A stretch of DNA of 64,000 bases from Campylobacter sp. RM5004 (GCF_022369455.1 NZ_CP059599.1:1392409-1456408), one strand, 5' to 3'; shown: positions 45,263 to 55,056, counted from the stretch's first letter. Notes: generated by a model from the sequence alone, not told the origin. Made by a program: numbers and translations.

Positions 45263-45837
45263 TATTTCAACACCTTTTGAATATCAATATCTAGCATTTC
45301 TTCATAAAATGCGCCTAAATAATTATTTATATTTTTTCCATTTTGATCAAATAAAGCAGTATATGGAATGCCGTTAATTTCGCCTAAAACCTTTAATAAA
45401 GTAAAATTATTATCACCCACTGCTATATCATAATTTATTTCATTATCTTTAATAAATTTAGCTATTTCTTCATCGCTTTTTTCTTCTAATAAAATACCTA
45501 TAATTCTTACTCTATCTTTGTATTTTAAAGCTAGATTATTTAAATGTGGGATTTCAGCTTTACAAGGTGGACACCAAGTAGTGAAAAAATTAAATATTAT
45601 AATCTTATCATTTGATGAAATTTCTATATCTTTATTATCTAAACTAATTCTTTTTATATCAAATAATTCATCACTATTATAGATTTTTAAAGGGAATTTA
45701 ATTAGCTTATTAAACTCAGTTTTAGTAGTTTTAATTTCTTGGATTTCACTTTGTTCGCTTTCTACTTTTTTTTCTTCTTTTTTATCAAAACAAGCAGTAA
45801 AAAACAATAAAGCAACACCTAATAAGATAGCTTTCAT
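45262..45837 (-). CDS. Thioredoxin-like lipoprotein (TlpA/ResA type)
   Basis: 191 residues. The signal peptide ends in the lipobox LFFTAC with Cys16, and the active site is FFTTWCPPCKAEIPHLN. It is thus a membrane-anchored periplasmic thiol oxidoreductase, probably in cytochrome c maturation or disulfide reduction. Its place in front of ftsY and radA and divergent from the folate cyclo-ligase matches C. jejuni. Confidence 0.88.
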   Translation of the reverse strand: MKAILLGVALLFFTACFDKKEEKKVESEQSEIQEIKTTKTEFNKLIKFPLKIYNSDELFDIKRISLDNKDIEISSNDKIIIFNFFTTWCPPCKAEIPHLNNLALKYKDRVRIIGILLEEKSDEEIAKFIKDNEINYDIAVGDNNFTLLKVLGEINGIPYTALFDQNGKNINNYLGAFYEEMLDIDIQKVLK

Positions 45838-45882
45838 TTTTGTTCCTTATGTAATATATTTAGAAATTTTTTAGGTTAGATT

Positions 45883-46428
45883 ATGGATAAAAAGTTAATA
45901 AGAGAAAAATTTCATAAAGAAAATTACAAATTTTGCAAAAATTACGATAGTTTCAAAGCTATTTTAAAAATATTATCTAGCTATAAAACTAATAAGAAAT
46001 TAAATATCTTGCTTTATATCTCAAAAGAAAAAGAAATAAACCTATATCAATATAAAAGATTTTTAGCAAAAAAATATAATTTATACATTCCAAAAATGCT
46101 AGAAGATAATACCCTAGCTTTTACTAAACTAAGATTTCCTTTAGTTTATAAAAAATTTAAAATCAAAGAGAGTTTAAGCAAAATAGAAAATATTAAAATA
46201 GATATTGCAATAATTCCTGTTTTAGGCATTGATAAAGATTTTAGAAGAATAGGTTTTGGCAAAGGATTTTATGACAAGACATTTTCTTTAATTTATTATG
46301 ATTTATTAATTATTTTTATTCAAAATATAAAGTCTGTTACTAAAAACAAAATTTGTTTAAAGTCGGATATTCAAGGTGATTTTTATATCGCTAACGGAAA
46401 AATTATGAAAAGAAAAGAGAAGTTATGA
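45883..46428 (+). CDS. 5-formyltetrahydrofolate cyclo-ligase family protein
   Basis: 181 residues. The signature RRIGFGKGFYDKTFS near residues 113-127 and the IAIIPVLGID strand are typical; the N-terminal K-rich helices match. The enzyme makes methenyl-THF from 5-formyl-THF with ATP. It overlaps rny by four bases. The sequence is divergent from E. coli, but position and motif agree. Confidence 0.85.
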   Translation: MDKKLIREKFHKENYKFCKNYDSFKAILKILSSYKTNKKLNILLYISKEKEINLYQYKRFLAKKYNLYIPKMLEDNTLAFTKLRFPLVYKKFKIKESLSKIENIKIDIAIIPVLGIDKDFRRIGFGKGFYDKTFSLIYYDLLIIFIQNIKSVTKNKICLKSDIQGDFYIANGKIMKRKEKL

Positions 46429-48005
46429 CATTAGTTGAAATTATATCGTTATTAGCGGTATTTATTTTAGGCGGAGCATTAGGAGTATTCATTGCAAAAA
46501 GAATAAATGAAGCTCATTTTAAAATTCACGAAGAACAAGCAAAAGCTAAAGCAAAAGTGATTGAATATGAAGCTGAAAAAATACTTCGCAATGCTGATAA
46601 AGTCCTAGAAAATGCCAAAGCAAGTGAAGGAAAAATTGAGTTAAGTTATAAAAAATCTTATGATGAAAAGGTTTTAGAACTTCAAAAAGAGCATGATAAA
46701 AAGATTTTAGAAGTAGAAAAAAAAGAGCAAATTTTAGCTATAAATGAGCAAAAATTAGAAGAATTTAAAGCAAATATCGTAAAAAGCGAACAAGCAGCAA
46801 ACGAGCTTATGGAAGAAGCAAATCTTCTTAAAAAATCATGCGAAGCAAAAATGCAAGAGCTATTAAGTAGCATTGAAAATATTAGTGGTTTAACTCAAAT
46901 TGAAGCAAGAGAATTAGTAATAAATCAAGCTAAAGAAGACGCAAGAGATGAAATAGCTCATATAGTAAGAAAATGCGAAGAAGAAGCAAAAGCTCAAGCA
47001 AAAGCAAAAGCTGGATATATCTTAGCACAAGCTACTACAAGATTTGCAGGAGAATACGCAAGTGAAAGATTAATAAGCGTAATAAATCTTAAAAGCGATG
47101 ATTTAAAAGGAAGAATTATCGGTAAAGAAGGAAGAAACATAAAAACTCTTGAAATGGTTTTAGGAGTTGATGTAATCATTGATGATACTCCAAATGCCAT
47201 AATCATAAGCTCATTTAATGTTTTACGCCGTGCAATAGCTAAAAAGGTGATTGATTTACTTATTGAAGATGGCAGAATTCAGCCTGCTAGAATTGAAGAA
47301 CTTCATGAAAGAGTTTCAAAAGAATTTGAAGAAGAAATGTTTAATGAAGGTCAAAATATCATAATGGATTTAGGGCTTACAAAAATGGCTCCTGAATTAG
47401 TAAAATTAATCGGTCGTCTAAAATATCGTGCAAGTTATGGACAAAATGCCCTAGCACATAGTTTAGAAGTTGCTCACCTTGCAGGAATTATCGCAGCTGA
47501 GTGCGGTGGAAATACAAGACTTGCAAGAAGGGCTGGAATTTTACATGATATAGGCAAGGCTTTAACTCATGAATATGAAGGAAGCCATGTTGATTTAGGC
47601 GCTATGGTTTGCGAAAGACACAAAGAACACCCTGTTGTTTTAAATGCTATTTTTGCTCATCATGGACATGAAGATGCTTTAAGCATTGAGGCTGCTGCAG
47701 TTTGCACTGCTGATGTTTTAAGTGCAGCAAGACCAGGTGCTAGAAGAGAAGTTTTAGAAGCATTTTTAAAGCGTGTTAGTGAGCTTGAAGCAATTGCTAA
47801 ACAGCATTCACAAGTTAAAAAAGCTTATGCGATAAATGCAGGTCGTGAAATTAGAGTTATAGTAAATGCTAAGCTTATTAATGATGATGAAAGTGTTCTA
47901 TTAGCAAAAGAAATAGCTAGTGAAATTACTAATAGTATGCAATTTCCTGGCGAAATTAAAGTAAATGTTATCCGTGAAACTAGAGCTGTGGAGCTAGCTA
48001 AGTAA
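46425..48005 (+). CDS. rny: Ribonuclease Y
   Basis: 526 residues. An N-terminal membrane helix (about 3-25), a long coiled coil rich in K, E and A (about 30-200), a KH domain with LKGRIIGKEGRNIKTLE, and an HD domain with LAHSLEVAHLAG and ILHDIGKA. RNase Y starts mRNA decay at the membrane. The product ends one base before the next gene's start, in the expected order. Confidence 0.95.
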   Translation: MTLVEIISLLAVFILGGALGVFIAKRINEAHFKIHEEQAKAKAKVIEYEAEKILRNADKVLENAKASEGKIELSYKKSYDEKVLELQKEHDKKILEVEKKEQILAINEQKLEEFKANIVKSEQAANELMEEANLLKKSCEAKMQELLSSIENISGLTQIEARELVINQAKEDARDEIAHIVRKCEEEAKAQAKAKAGYILAQATTRFAGEYASERLISVINLKSDDLKGRIIGKEGRNIKTLEMVLGVDVIIDDTPNAIIISSFNVLRRAIAKKVIDLLIEDGRIQPARIEELHERVSKEFEEEMFNEGQNIIMDLGLTKMAPELVKLIGRLKYRASYGQNALAHSLEVAHLAGIIAAECGGNTRLARRAGILHDIGKALTHEYEGSHVDLGAMVCERHKEHPVVLNAIFAHHGHEDALSIEAAAVCTADVLSAARPGARREVLEAFLKRVSELEAIAKQHSQVKKAYAINAGREIRVIVNAKLINDDESVLLAKEIASEITNSMQFPGEIKVNVIRETRAVELAK

Positions 48006-48553
48006 TGCAAGAATTTATAGATAAGTTTGTTCAGTACGGATACATTTTAGTTTTTTTATACTCTTTAGGCGGCGGTATGTTAGCACTGCTTGCCTTAGGA
48101 GTTTTTGCAAGTGCTTATAATGTAAATCCTTATATTAGTATTTTGGTAGCTTTTTTAGGGAATTTCTTAGGTTCAAGTGCTTTATTTTATTTTACAAGAA
48201 CAAGCAAAAAAGACTTTCAAAAACATCTTGTTAAACATAGGCGAAAATTAGCTCTTTTGGTAGTTTTATTTAGAAAAAATGGCTTTATTTTCACCTTTGT
48301 TTGCAAGTTTATTTATGGGCTTAAAACTTTAGGGCCAATTGCTGCTGAGATTTCAAAACTAAGCTTTGTAAAGTTTAGTGTTTATAATCTAATTTCGTGC
48401 ATAATATGGGCTATTGCTGTGTTTTATGTAGCTTATTTTTTAGGAGAGAGTTTAGGACAATTTTTTGATGAATATTCTTCTTATATGCCTATTGTTTTAC
48501 TAATTTTATTAGTAATAATTTTTATATATTTTAAGATAAAAGCTAAGAAATGA
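48005..48553 (+). CDS. DedA/YqaA-family membrane protein
   Basis: 182 residues with four to five helices. LAFLGNFLGSSALFYFTR and GPIAAEISKLSFVKFSVYNLISCIIWA resemble the SNARE-associated DedA domain. Such proteins handle lipid flipping and membrane potential. The C-terminal helix ends in KIKAKK. It lies directly after rny in the same order as in C. jejuni and overlaps the next gene by four bases. Confidence 0.82.
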   Translation: MQEFIDKFVQYGYILVFLYSLGGGMLALLALGVFASAYNVNPYISILVAFLGNFLGSSALFYFTRTSKKDFQKHLVKHRRKLALLVVLFRKNGFIFTFVCKFIYGLKTLGPIAAEISKLSFVKFSVYNLISCIIWAIAVFYVAYFLGESLGQFFDEYSSYMPIVLLILLVIIFIYFKIKAKK

Positions 48554-49329
48554 AAACTAATAAATTATTTAAAATTAGGTTTTTTCTAAGAAAAATTATT
48601 CATTTTAAAAATCACAAATTCCTAAATCAAATTCTAGCAGACAACGAAGCTTTAAAAGATAAGTTTAACATATCACCAAAATATTATAATGATATGCTTT
48701 GTAAAAAATATGGTTCTACAAGTTTTTCTTTTGCTTATTCAAATGCTTGTTTTAAAAGAGATTTAGACATAATTACTAATAAATATAAAAATATTCTTGT
48801 TAATGATGAGATTTTATTTAATCAAGATGATTTAAAAATCACACTTAGCTCAAATCCAAAAGTAATTAGTGAAGGTATTTTTACATTGCATTTATTTTAT
48901 AAAAATGCTTTGCTTTATTCTTTAAGCTTTGTTTTATTAGAAGATGCTTTACTTATTAGTGCAATGCAAGGAGCATTTAGTGCAAAAGATGAGATAAAGG
49001 ATTTTACAAAGGCATTTTTTGGCTTAAGACCGATTAATTTTATTATATATTGTGCTTTTATCTTTGCTAATTCAATAGGTTTTAATAAGGTTTGTGGCAT
49101 TAAAGATAAATATTTGGTCTCAAGATTTAAAAGAAATAGAAAAAGAGATGGAAGAGTTTTTGTAATTCCAAATTATGATGAAATTTGGCAAGAAAATACA
49201 GATATTATTAATACTCATCATTCATTTTATGAGCTTAGTTATATTAAAAAGGATTTAGAAGAAATTCCATCAAAAAAACGTTCAATGTATAAAAAACGCT
49301 ACGAATTTTTAAAATCAGTAGTTTTGTAA
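48550..49329 (+). CDS. DUF535 (VirK/YbjX-like) family protein
   Basis: 259 residues. The segment ISAMQGAFSAKDEIKDFTKAFFGLRPINFIIYC followed by GFNKVCGIKDK fits the DUF535 family, which includes VirK and YbjX; members are linked to envelope or peptide-resistance phenotypes. No catalytic motif is known. A dispersed-repeat copy at 48616-48634 encodes KFLNQIL near residue 23. It overlaps the DedA-like gene by four bases. Confidence 0.68.
   Translation: MKTNKLFKIRFFLRKIIHFKNHKFLNQILADNEALKDKFNISPKYYNDMLCKKYGSTSFSFAYSNACFKRDLDIITNKYKNILVNDEILFNQDDLKITLSSNPKVISEGIFTLHLFYKNALLYSLSFVLLEDALLISAMQGAFSAKDEIKDFTKAFFGLRPINFIIYCAFIFANSIGFNKVCGIKDKYLVSRFKRNRKRDGRVFVIPNYDEIWQENTDIINTHHSFYELSYIKKDLEEIPSKKRSMYKKRYEFLKSVVL
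48616..48634 (-). repeat. Dispersed repeat copy inside the DUF535 gene
   Basis: AAATTCCTAAATCAAATTC, one to two mismatches to the consensus complement, read sense. Confidence 0.5.
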
Positions 49330-49363
49330 GCAATAATTATTCCTATATTGTTAAAATACAAAT

Positions 49364-49618
49364 ATGAGAGTAGATAAATTTTTAAACGCAGTAAATATTA
49401 CAAAACGCCGTTCAATTTCACTTGATATGTGTAAAAACGGCGTTATTTATATAAATGGCAATGTTTCTAAGCCTAGTAAAGAAGTAAAAGTTGGCGATAT
49501 TATAAGTCTTAATTTATTAAACGAGCAAATTAAATATAAAGTTCTAGCCTTGCCAACGACTAAAAACGTAGCTAAGGCAAAATCGCATGAATATGTGGAA
49601 AAAATAGATGAAAATTGA
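49364..49618 (+). CDS. S4-domain RNA-binding protein (Hsp15/RqcP type)
   Basis: 84 residues, almost entirely an S4 fold: MRVDKFLNAVNITKRRSIS then CKNGVIYINGNVSKPSKEVKVGDIISL. Such small S4 proteins (Hsp15, RqcP) bind 50S subunits with stalled nascent chains. It overlaps tsaE by eleven bases and leads the tsaE-lptB-rpoN set as in C. jejuni. Confidence 0.87.
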   Translation: MRVDKFLNAVNITKRRSISLDMCKNGVIYINGNVSKPSKEVKVGDIISLNLLNEQIKYKVLALPTTKNVAKAKSHEYVEKIDEN

Positions 49619-50006
49619 TGCAAGTTTAAATGAATTAGATTTAGTTGTAAATGAATTTAATAAAAGCGGTATTTATTTATTACAAGGCAATTTAGCTAGT
49701 GGAAAAACAACCTTAGTAAATGCAATTGCAAAGAAATTTCTAAATAAATTCGCATCATCTCCAACATTTAGCGTAATGAATACATACACTGATAACTTAA
49801 ATTACATATATCATTATGATATTTATCAAAAAGGAACAAAGGCTTTTATTGAAAATGGACTTTATGAAAACCTTTTTAATGATGGGCTGCATTTGATTGA
49901 ATGGGCTGATGATGATTTTATAAAGATTTTAGAACAATTTAGCTTAGCTTATAAGATTGTTAAAATTACTCCTAGCGATAAAGGAAGACTTTATGAGTTT
50001 AGTTGA
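49608..50006 (+). CDS. tsaE: TsaE, ATPase for tRNA t6A modification
   Basis: 132 residues. P loop LQGNLASGKTTLVNAIAKKF near residues 24-43, switch-like SPTFSVMNTY, and HYDIYQ and LIEWAD motifs are the TsaE hallmarks. It drives the TsaB-TsaD complex that makes t6A; the short tsaB-like gene at 457 would be its partner. The stop overlaps the lptB start region by 14 bases. Confidence 0.92.
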   Translation: MKIDASLNELDLVVNEFNKSGIYLLQGNLASGKTTLVNAIAKKFLNKFASSPTFSVMNTYTDNLNYIYHYDIYQKGTKAFIENGLYENLFNDGLHLIEWADDDFIKILEQFSLAYKIVKITPSDKGRLYEFS

Positions 50007-50715
50007 ATTAAAAGCACTTGGTTTAAAAAAGAGTATTAAAAACACAGAAATTATCAAAAATGTAGATATGAGTATGAATAATTCTCAAATCGTTGGTCTT
50101 TTTGGCTCAAATGGTGCAGGAAAAACAACTACATTTTATATGATTTGTGGACTTATAAGTCCTAGTGAGGGAAATATTTTTTTAAATGATTTAGATATTA
50201 CAAATGAGCCACTTCATAAACGTGCAATGCTAGGCATTGGGTATTTACCACAAGATTCTAGCGTTTTAAAGGATTTAAGCGTTTGGGATAATATGCAAAT
50301 TGCAGCAGAACTTAAGGGGCTTAAAGATATAAATGAATTAATAGAAGAAAAATTAAATCTTTTAAAGATTTATGATAGAAAAGACCGCCTTGCAAAAAGT
50401 CTTAGTGGTGGAGAGCGTCGTCGCCTTGAAATCGCTAGAGCTTTAGTTTTAGAGCCTAAGTTTTTATTGCTTGATGAGCCATTTGCAGGGGTTGATCCAA
50501 AAAGTATAAATGATGTTCAAGGCATTATAAAAGACTTAAAAGAGTTAAATATCGGAGTCTTAATAACAGATCATAATGTTCGAGAAACTCTTAAAATATG
50601 CGATAAAGCTTATGTGCTAGATAGCGGAAGCATACTTGCAAGTGGTAGTGCTAAAGAAATAGCAAATAACGAAATAGTTCAAAACAAATACCTAGGTAAA
50701 AACTTTTCTTTATAA
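49993..50715 (+). CDS. lptB: LPS-export ABC transporter ATPase LptB
   Basis: 240 residues from ATG at 49993 with AAGGAAG at 49981-49987. An upstream in-frame ATG (49957) would add twelve unneeded residues inside tsaE. Walker A GSNGAGKTTTFYMICG, signature LSGGERRRLEIARALV and Walker B LLLDEPFAGVDP are clear, with the Q loop GYLPQDSS. It powers LptFG extraction of lipopolysaccharide from the inner membrane. The stop abuts the rpoN start. Confidence 0.95.
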   Translation: MSLVELKALGLKKSIKNTEIIKNVDMSMNNSQIVGLFGSNGAGKTTTFYMICGLISPSEGNIFLNDLDITNEPLHKRAMLGIGYLPQDSSVLKDLSVWDNMQIAAELKGLKDINELIEEKLNLLKIYDRKDRLAKSLSGGERRRLEIARALVLEPKFLLLDEPFAGVDPKSINDVQGIIKDLKELNIGVLITDHNVRETLKICDKAYVLDSGSILASGSAKEIANNEIVQNKYLGKNFSL

Positions 50716-51941
50716 TGTTAAAAGTTCGCCAACAAACTAGCATAAAGCCTAAATTATCACAAACTCTAAGAAGTTGGCTACCATTACTTCAAGCTAGTAG
50801 TGAAGACTTAGAAGAAGAAATAAATAATTTAGTAAAAGATAATCCTTGTGTAAAATTAAGCTCACCAAAAGAAAGCAAAAGCACAAAAACTACAAAACAA
50901 GTAAAACAGCTTTATTCTAAAGGCGGTGGCTTAATAGAAGAATTAAATATCGCTAAAAAAAGCCTTTATGATGATTTAGAACTTCAAATAAACAAAACGC
51001 TATTTCCAACTCTAAAATCACAAAATATAGCAAAAATTATAATATCTTGCTTAGATGAGTTTGGTTATTTTGTCTATGATGAAGATTTATGTAAAAACTA
51101 TTCTAAAGAAGATATAGAAAAGGTTAGAAAAAGGTTTTGCTATCTTGAGCCTTTAGGTGTAGGGGCTATTAATTATCAAGAAGCTTTGGAGTTTTGTTTG
51201 CTTAATACAAATATAGAAAATGAGCTGTTTTCTTTATGTATAAAACTCATAAATAATTTAGATAATTTAAATAAATTTACAAAAAACCCACTTTATAAAG
51301 ACGCTATAAAAATCATAAAAAGCTTTAATTTACCGCCTTTTGTTGATGATTTTGAAGATAGTTTAGAAATCATTCCTGATATTTATATTCTTACAAATAA
51401 CAATGAATTAGAAATAATAATAAATGATGAGTATTATCCAAAAATTGAAATTAGCGAAGATAGTGAGCTAAAAGAACAGATGAAAAATGCAAGAAATCTA
51501 GTAGATGCACTAGAAATGAGAAAGGCTACTCTTAAAAAACTTGCACTCATGATAGTAGAATATCAATACGATTATTTTTTTGGCGGATCTATAAAGCCAC
51601 TTAAAATGCAAGATATTGCAAGTGAACTTGATAGAAATACAAGCACAATTAGCCGTGCAATAGCTAATAAATATATAAGCTCAAATCGTGGAACAATAGC
51701 TATAAAAGAATTTTTTACAACTGATTTAAACGATGGCACAAGCAATAAAACTATAAAGGACTTTGTAAGTGAGCTAATTAAAAACGAAAATCATGAAAAA
51801 CCTTTAAGTGATCAAATCATTTTAGAAAAAATTGAAAAAGAATTTAATGTAAAAATCGTAAGAAGAACAATCACAAAATATAGAAAATTATTAAATATTC
51901 CAAGCTCAAGTGAGAGAAAGAAATTATATTCATTAAGGTAG
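50715..51941 (+). CDS. rpoN: RNA polymerase sigma-54 factor RpoN
   Basis: 408 residues. The N-terminal Gln-rich activator region (KLSQTLRSWLPLLQASSEDLEEEIN), a core-binding domain and the C-terminal RpoN box VRRTITKYRKLL (ARRTVTKYRE in E. coli) are present, with a helix-turn-helix around MQDIASELDRNTSTISRAI. It directs middle flagellar genes with FlgSR in Campylobacter. The zinc-ribbon gene at 60677 belongs to the family of its chaperone. Confidence 0.95.
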   Translation: MLKVRQQTSIKPKLSQTLRSWLPLLQASSEDLEEEINNLVKDNPCVKLSSPKESKSTKTTKQVKQLYSKGGGLIEELNIAKKSLYDDLELQINKTLFPTLKSQNIAKIIISCLDEFGYFVYDEDLCKNYSKEDIEKVRKRFCYLEPLGVGAINYQEALEFCLLNTNIENELFSLCIKLINNLDNLNKFTKNPLYKDAIKIIKSFNLPPFVDDFEDSLEIIPDIYILTNNNELEIIINDEYYPKIEISEDSELKEQMKNARNLVDALEMRKATLKKLALMIVEYQYDYFFGGSIKPLKMQDIASELDRNTSTISRAIANKYISSNRGTIAIKEFFTTDLNDGTSNKTIKDFVSELIKNENHEKPLSDQIILEKIEKEFNVKIVRRTITKYRKLLNIPSSSERKKLYSLR

Positions 51942-51945
51942 AAAA

Positions 51946-52560
51946 ATGACTTATTTAGATATTAAAGAAAAATATAAAGATGTAAGAATAATAGCAGTTA
52001 GCAAATACACAACAGATGAAAAAATAATGGCTTTGCATAAATTAGGGCAAATTGAATTTGGCGAAAACAAAGTGCAGGATTTAGTTAGAAAAAAAGCTGA
52101 ACTAAGTGAAACGATAAAGTGGCATTTCATAGGAAATTTACAAAAAAACAAAGTAAATCATCTAATTAAAGCTAAGCCTGTTATGTGGCAAAGTTGTGTA
52201 AGTTTTGAAATGGCAAAATATGTTGATACTAGGCTTGATTATGAACTTCCTACCTTGCTTGAAATAAATGTAGCTAATGAAGATAGCAAAGCCGGTATTA
52301 ATCCATCAAAAGCTATTGAAGAATATTTAGCAATTAAGCAAAATTGTAAATTTATTAAACCAGTAGGTGTTATGTGTATAGGTGCAATGAGTGATGAATT
52401 AAGTGAAATTATCAAGAGTTTTGAGTTATGTTATAAGATTTTTGATGAGCTTAAAAAAGATGGGGCTAAGATTTGTTCTATGGGAATGAGTAGCGATTAT
52501 GAAATTGCTATTAAAAGTGGGGCAAATATGATAAGACTTGGAAGTATTTTATTTAATTAA
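51946..52560 (+). CDS. YggS-family PLP-homeostasis protein
   Basis: 204 residues. IIAVSKYTTDEKI carries the PLP lysine, then GENKVQDL, WHFIGNLQKNK and the C-terminal GMSSDYEIAIKSGANMIRLGS phosphate-binding region. Members balance pyridoxal phosphate pools. It starts four bases after rpoN and is shorter than E. coli YggS (234). The stop is followed by an inverted repeat pair (52617-52669). Confidence 0.92.
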   Translation: MTYLDIKEKYKDVRIIAVSKYTTDEKIMALHKLGQIEFGENKVQDLVRKKAELSETIKWHFIGNLQKNKVNHLIKAKPVMWQSCVSFEMAKYVDTRLDYELPTLLEINVANEDSKAGINPSKAIEEYLAIKQNCKFIKPVGVMCIGAMSDELSEIIKSFELCYKIFDELKKDGAKICSMGMSSDYEIAIKSGANMIRLGSILFN

Positions 52561-52616
52561 AATCTAAAGCTATTTATTAATTTAATCCTTGATTATTTTA
52601 GATTTAAAAGGGTTAA

Positions 52617-52669
52617 GAATTTGAATTCGGATTTTGAATTATAAAAAATCAAATTCCTATTTCAAATTC
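52617..52669. terminator. Inverted pair of the dispersed repeat between yggS and the MotE-like gene
   Basis: GAATTTGAATTCGGATTT at 52617-52634 and AAATTCCTATTTCAAATTC at 52651-52669 with a 16-base loop, imperfectly complementary. It lies between convergent genes and probably stops both transcripts. Confidence 0.5.
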
Positions 52670-52694
52670 CTTTGAAAAATTACTAATTTTTACC

Positions 52695-53195
52695 TTAATT
52701 TAGCTTAGTTTTGTTTAATAATTTTGTTAATTCCCCTGCTTTTGTAGGATTCATTTTAGCTAGTATTGATGAGATTTTTTTAGCTTCAAGATTTAAAAAA
52801 ATCTTTATAATTTCATCTTCTTCCATTGTTTCAAATATCGCAGCAGCTGCAGCATCTTTCATCTTTGAATAAGCGTTTGCAACTTTACTTGATTTGTTTT
52901 CAAATATTTCAGCTCTTAGCTTTCTAATTTCAGCTAGAATTTTTGCATTATTGTTTCTAATTTCATCAATTTTTGCTTCTTCTGCTTTCATTTCTTCTAA
53001 GATGGCTTTATTTTTTTCTTCTTTTTCTTTTTGCACTGCTAAAAACGCAGCTTTATAGCTTTCTAATGCTTGTTTTGCTTCGTCTAATTCTTCTATTTTT
53101 CTATCTATTTGAGTTTGTTTGCTAGCAAAATAAGCACTGCAATCTTGCGCAAAAGTAATACAAGTAAATCCTAAAAGAAGTAAGAGTTTTTTCAA
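52695..53195 (-). CDS. MotE-like periplasmic coiled-coil protein with MgtE N domain
   Basis: 166 residues. A signal peptide (about 1-16) precedes a coiled coil (about 28-100) rich in E and K, and a C-terminal MgtE intracellular-N-like domain (about 110-160) with LEAKKISSILAKMNPTKAGELTKLL. This layout matches MotE/FlgX-type proteins that help stator assembly in Campylobacterota. It overlaps the EamA gene by four bases. Confidence 0.75.
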   Translation of the reverse strand: MKKLLLLLGFTCITFAQDCSAYFASKQTQIDRKIEELDEAKQALESYKAAFLAVQKEKEEKNKAILEEMKAEEAKIDEIRNNNAKILAEIRKLRAEIFENKSSKVANAYSKMKDAAAAAIFETMEEDEIIKIFLNLEAKKISSILAKMNPTKAGELTKLLNKTKLN

Positions 53196-54079
53196 TTTTT
53201 TTCCTTTTTTAACATAGTTAATAAAATACCTAACATTATTAAAGCAAATCCTATTATTTGAAGAGTTAATAAGCTAGTTTTAAGCCATAAATAGCCAATA
53301 ATTGCAGCAGCTAGTGGCTCGTTTGATGAGATTATGCTAGCTTTTGCTGCTCCGATTTTTTGAAGACCTGTCATAAAAAATCCAAAAGCCATAGCAGTTC
53401 CAACCACTATCACACCTGCTAAAGCTAAAAATAATTCTAAATCAAAATGAAAGCTAAATTGCCAAATCTTATTATAAATACAAAAACAAATTCCAGCAAT
53501 TAACATAGCAAGCCCTAAGACAGGTAAAGGATTATAAATATCATTTAATTTTCTTGGTAAAAGTGCATAACAAACAGCACCGATTGATGATAAAAAGCAA
53601 ATAATTAAAGCCTTGGTTGAAATTACTAATTTCGTAAAATCTCCATTAGTTGATAATAAAATTGCTCCTAGAAAAACGCAAATTAAAGCAATTATTTCAA
53701 AAATATCAGGAAATCTTTTTTGCTCTATGCAAACAATTAAAATAATAAAAATAGGGGCTGTATATTGAATAACGGTTGCAATTGCAGCATTGCTTAATTC
53801 TATACCATAAAAATAAGTATATTGACACATCAAAATCCCAAAAAATGCAAAAACTAAAAGTTTTAATAAATGGTGCTTGAATATATTTAGATTTATTTTT
53901 ATTGCTCTTACTTTACAAAATAAAAGCATTATAATACCTGCAAAAAACAGCCTTAAAGATACTAAAATATCAGCGTTTAAACCTTTTTTTAAAAATATAA
54001 ATTCACCACAAACACCGCTAAAACCCCAGCAAATGCCGCCTAAAAATACTAATAAGGTTCCGTATTTTTGCTCGTTCAT
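53192..54079 (-). CDS. EamA/DMT-family transporter
   Basis: 295 residues with ten helices and an internal duplication, the classic DMT layout. GGICWGFSGVCGEFIF at the start and SSNEPLAAAIIGYLWLKTSLLTLQIIGFALIMLGI at the end are typical of EamA exporters. Substrate is unknown; amino acids and cysteine-pathway metabolites are common. It overlaps the aminotransferase gene by four bases. Confidence 0.88.
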   Translation of the reverse strand: MNEQKYGTLLVFLGGICWGFSGVCGEFIFLKKGLNADILVSLRLFFAGIIMLLFCKVRAIKINLNIFKHHLLKLLVFAFFGILMCQYTYFYGIELSNAAIATVIQYTAPIFIILIVCIEQKRFPDIFEIIALICVFLGAILLSTNGDFTKLVISTKALIICFLSSIGAVCYALLPRKLNDIYNPLPVLGLAMLIAGICFCIYNKIWQFSFHFDLELFLALAGVIVVGTAMAFGFFMTGLQKIGAAKASIISSNEPLAAAIIGYLWLKTSLLTLQIIGFALIMLGILLTMLKKEKN

Positions 54080-55056
54080 ACCAAGGCTTTATCTTTAGCT
54101 AATTTTAAAGCTTTTAAAAACTGCTCTATTTCATTAATATTGCCAACGCTAATTCTATTTAGCAATGGATAGTTTGCAATTTTTCTTCCTACTTTAATCC
54201 CAAGTTCAAGCATAAAATCTGAATATTTTTCATCTTTTATCTCGTGCAAAATAAAATTAACATTAGATTTAAAATATTTAATATCTAATTCATTAAAAGC
54301 ATTTTCTAAAATAGCTTTATTTTGTAATGTTAGTTTTCTTGAAGTATTTATAAAATCATCGTTTTTTAAAACTTCTAAAGCACAATATAAAGCATAATAA
54401 TTGATATTATCAATCAAAATAAACTTATCAATATATTGTAGTAATTCTTCACAAGCAATACCATAACCTATCCTAAGACCTGCTAAAGCATAGATTTTTG
54501 AAAATGTTCTTGTAATAATTATATTTTTAAAATATGCCTTTTTAATACTTTTAAAATTAACGTTATATTCTGCATAGGCTTCATCTAAAATCATATAAGT
54601 ATTACCCACGCATAATTTAGTTAAATAATCTAAATCATCTTGACTTAGTTCATTAGCACTTGGGTTGTTTGGATTTGTAATATAAATTAGGTTTATAAAA
54701 CCTTCATTAGGAATGATTTTTTTAACATCTAAAACAAGCTCGTTAATATAAGTAATTTTGATTTTTAAAGCCTTTGCAATGCTTAAAATTAAATCAAAAG
54801 TAGGTATAGGAACTATTAAATTAAGTTCTTTTTTCTGCTCTTTAGCTAAAAAATTAAGCGCTATAAAAGTTCTATAAATAACATCACTAGAGCCACAGCC
54901 TAAAGTTATGTTATTTGATGATACATTGTGTATTTTTGCTAATTCGTTTTTTAATAAATATTCATTATCGCAAGGATATTTGCAAATTAAATTATGATTT
55001 AGTGTGTTAAATTCATGGCTTAATAAGGTGTTTTCGTTATTTGATAAATCAATCAT
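54076..55056 (-). CDS. hisC: Histidinol-phosphate aminotransferase-like PLP enzyme
   Basis: 326 residues. The PLP lysine lies in ITRTFSKIYALAGLRIGYG and the substrate-binding strand includes YITNPNNPSANELSQDDLD. HisC in C. jejuni is about 364 residues; the shorter N terminus is a feature of some HisC/CobD relatives. A role in histidine synthesis, or in transamination of another phosphorylated substrate, fits equally. It overlaps the EamA exporter and the Sel1 lipoprotein gene. Confidence 0.72.
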   Translation of the reverse strand: MIDLSNNENTLLSHEFNTLNHNLICKYPCDNEYLLKNELAKIHNVSSNNITLGCGSSDVIYRTFIALNFLAKEQKKELNLIVPIPTFDLILSIAKALKIKITYINELVLDVKKIIPNEGFINLIYITNPNNPSANELSQDDLDYLTKLCVGNTYMILDEAYAEYNVNFKSIKKAYFKNIIITRTFSKIYALAGLRIGYGIACEELLQYIDKFILIDNINYYALYCALEVLKNDDFINTSRKLTLQNKAILENAFNELDIKYFKSNVNFILHEIKDEKYSDFMLELGIKVGRKIANYPLLNRISVGNINEIEQFLKALKLAKDKALV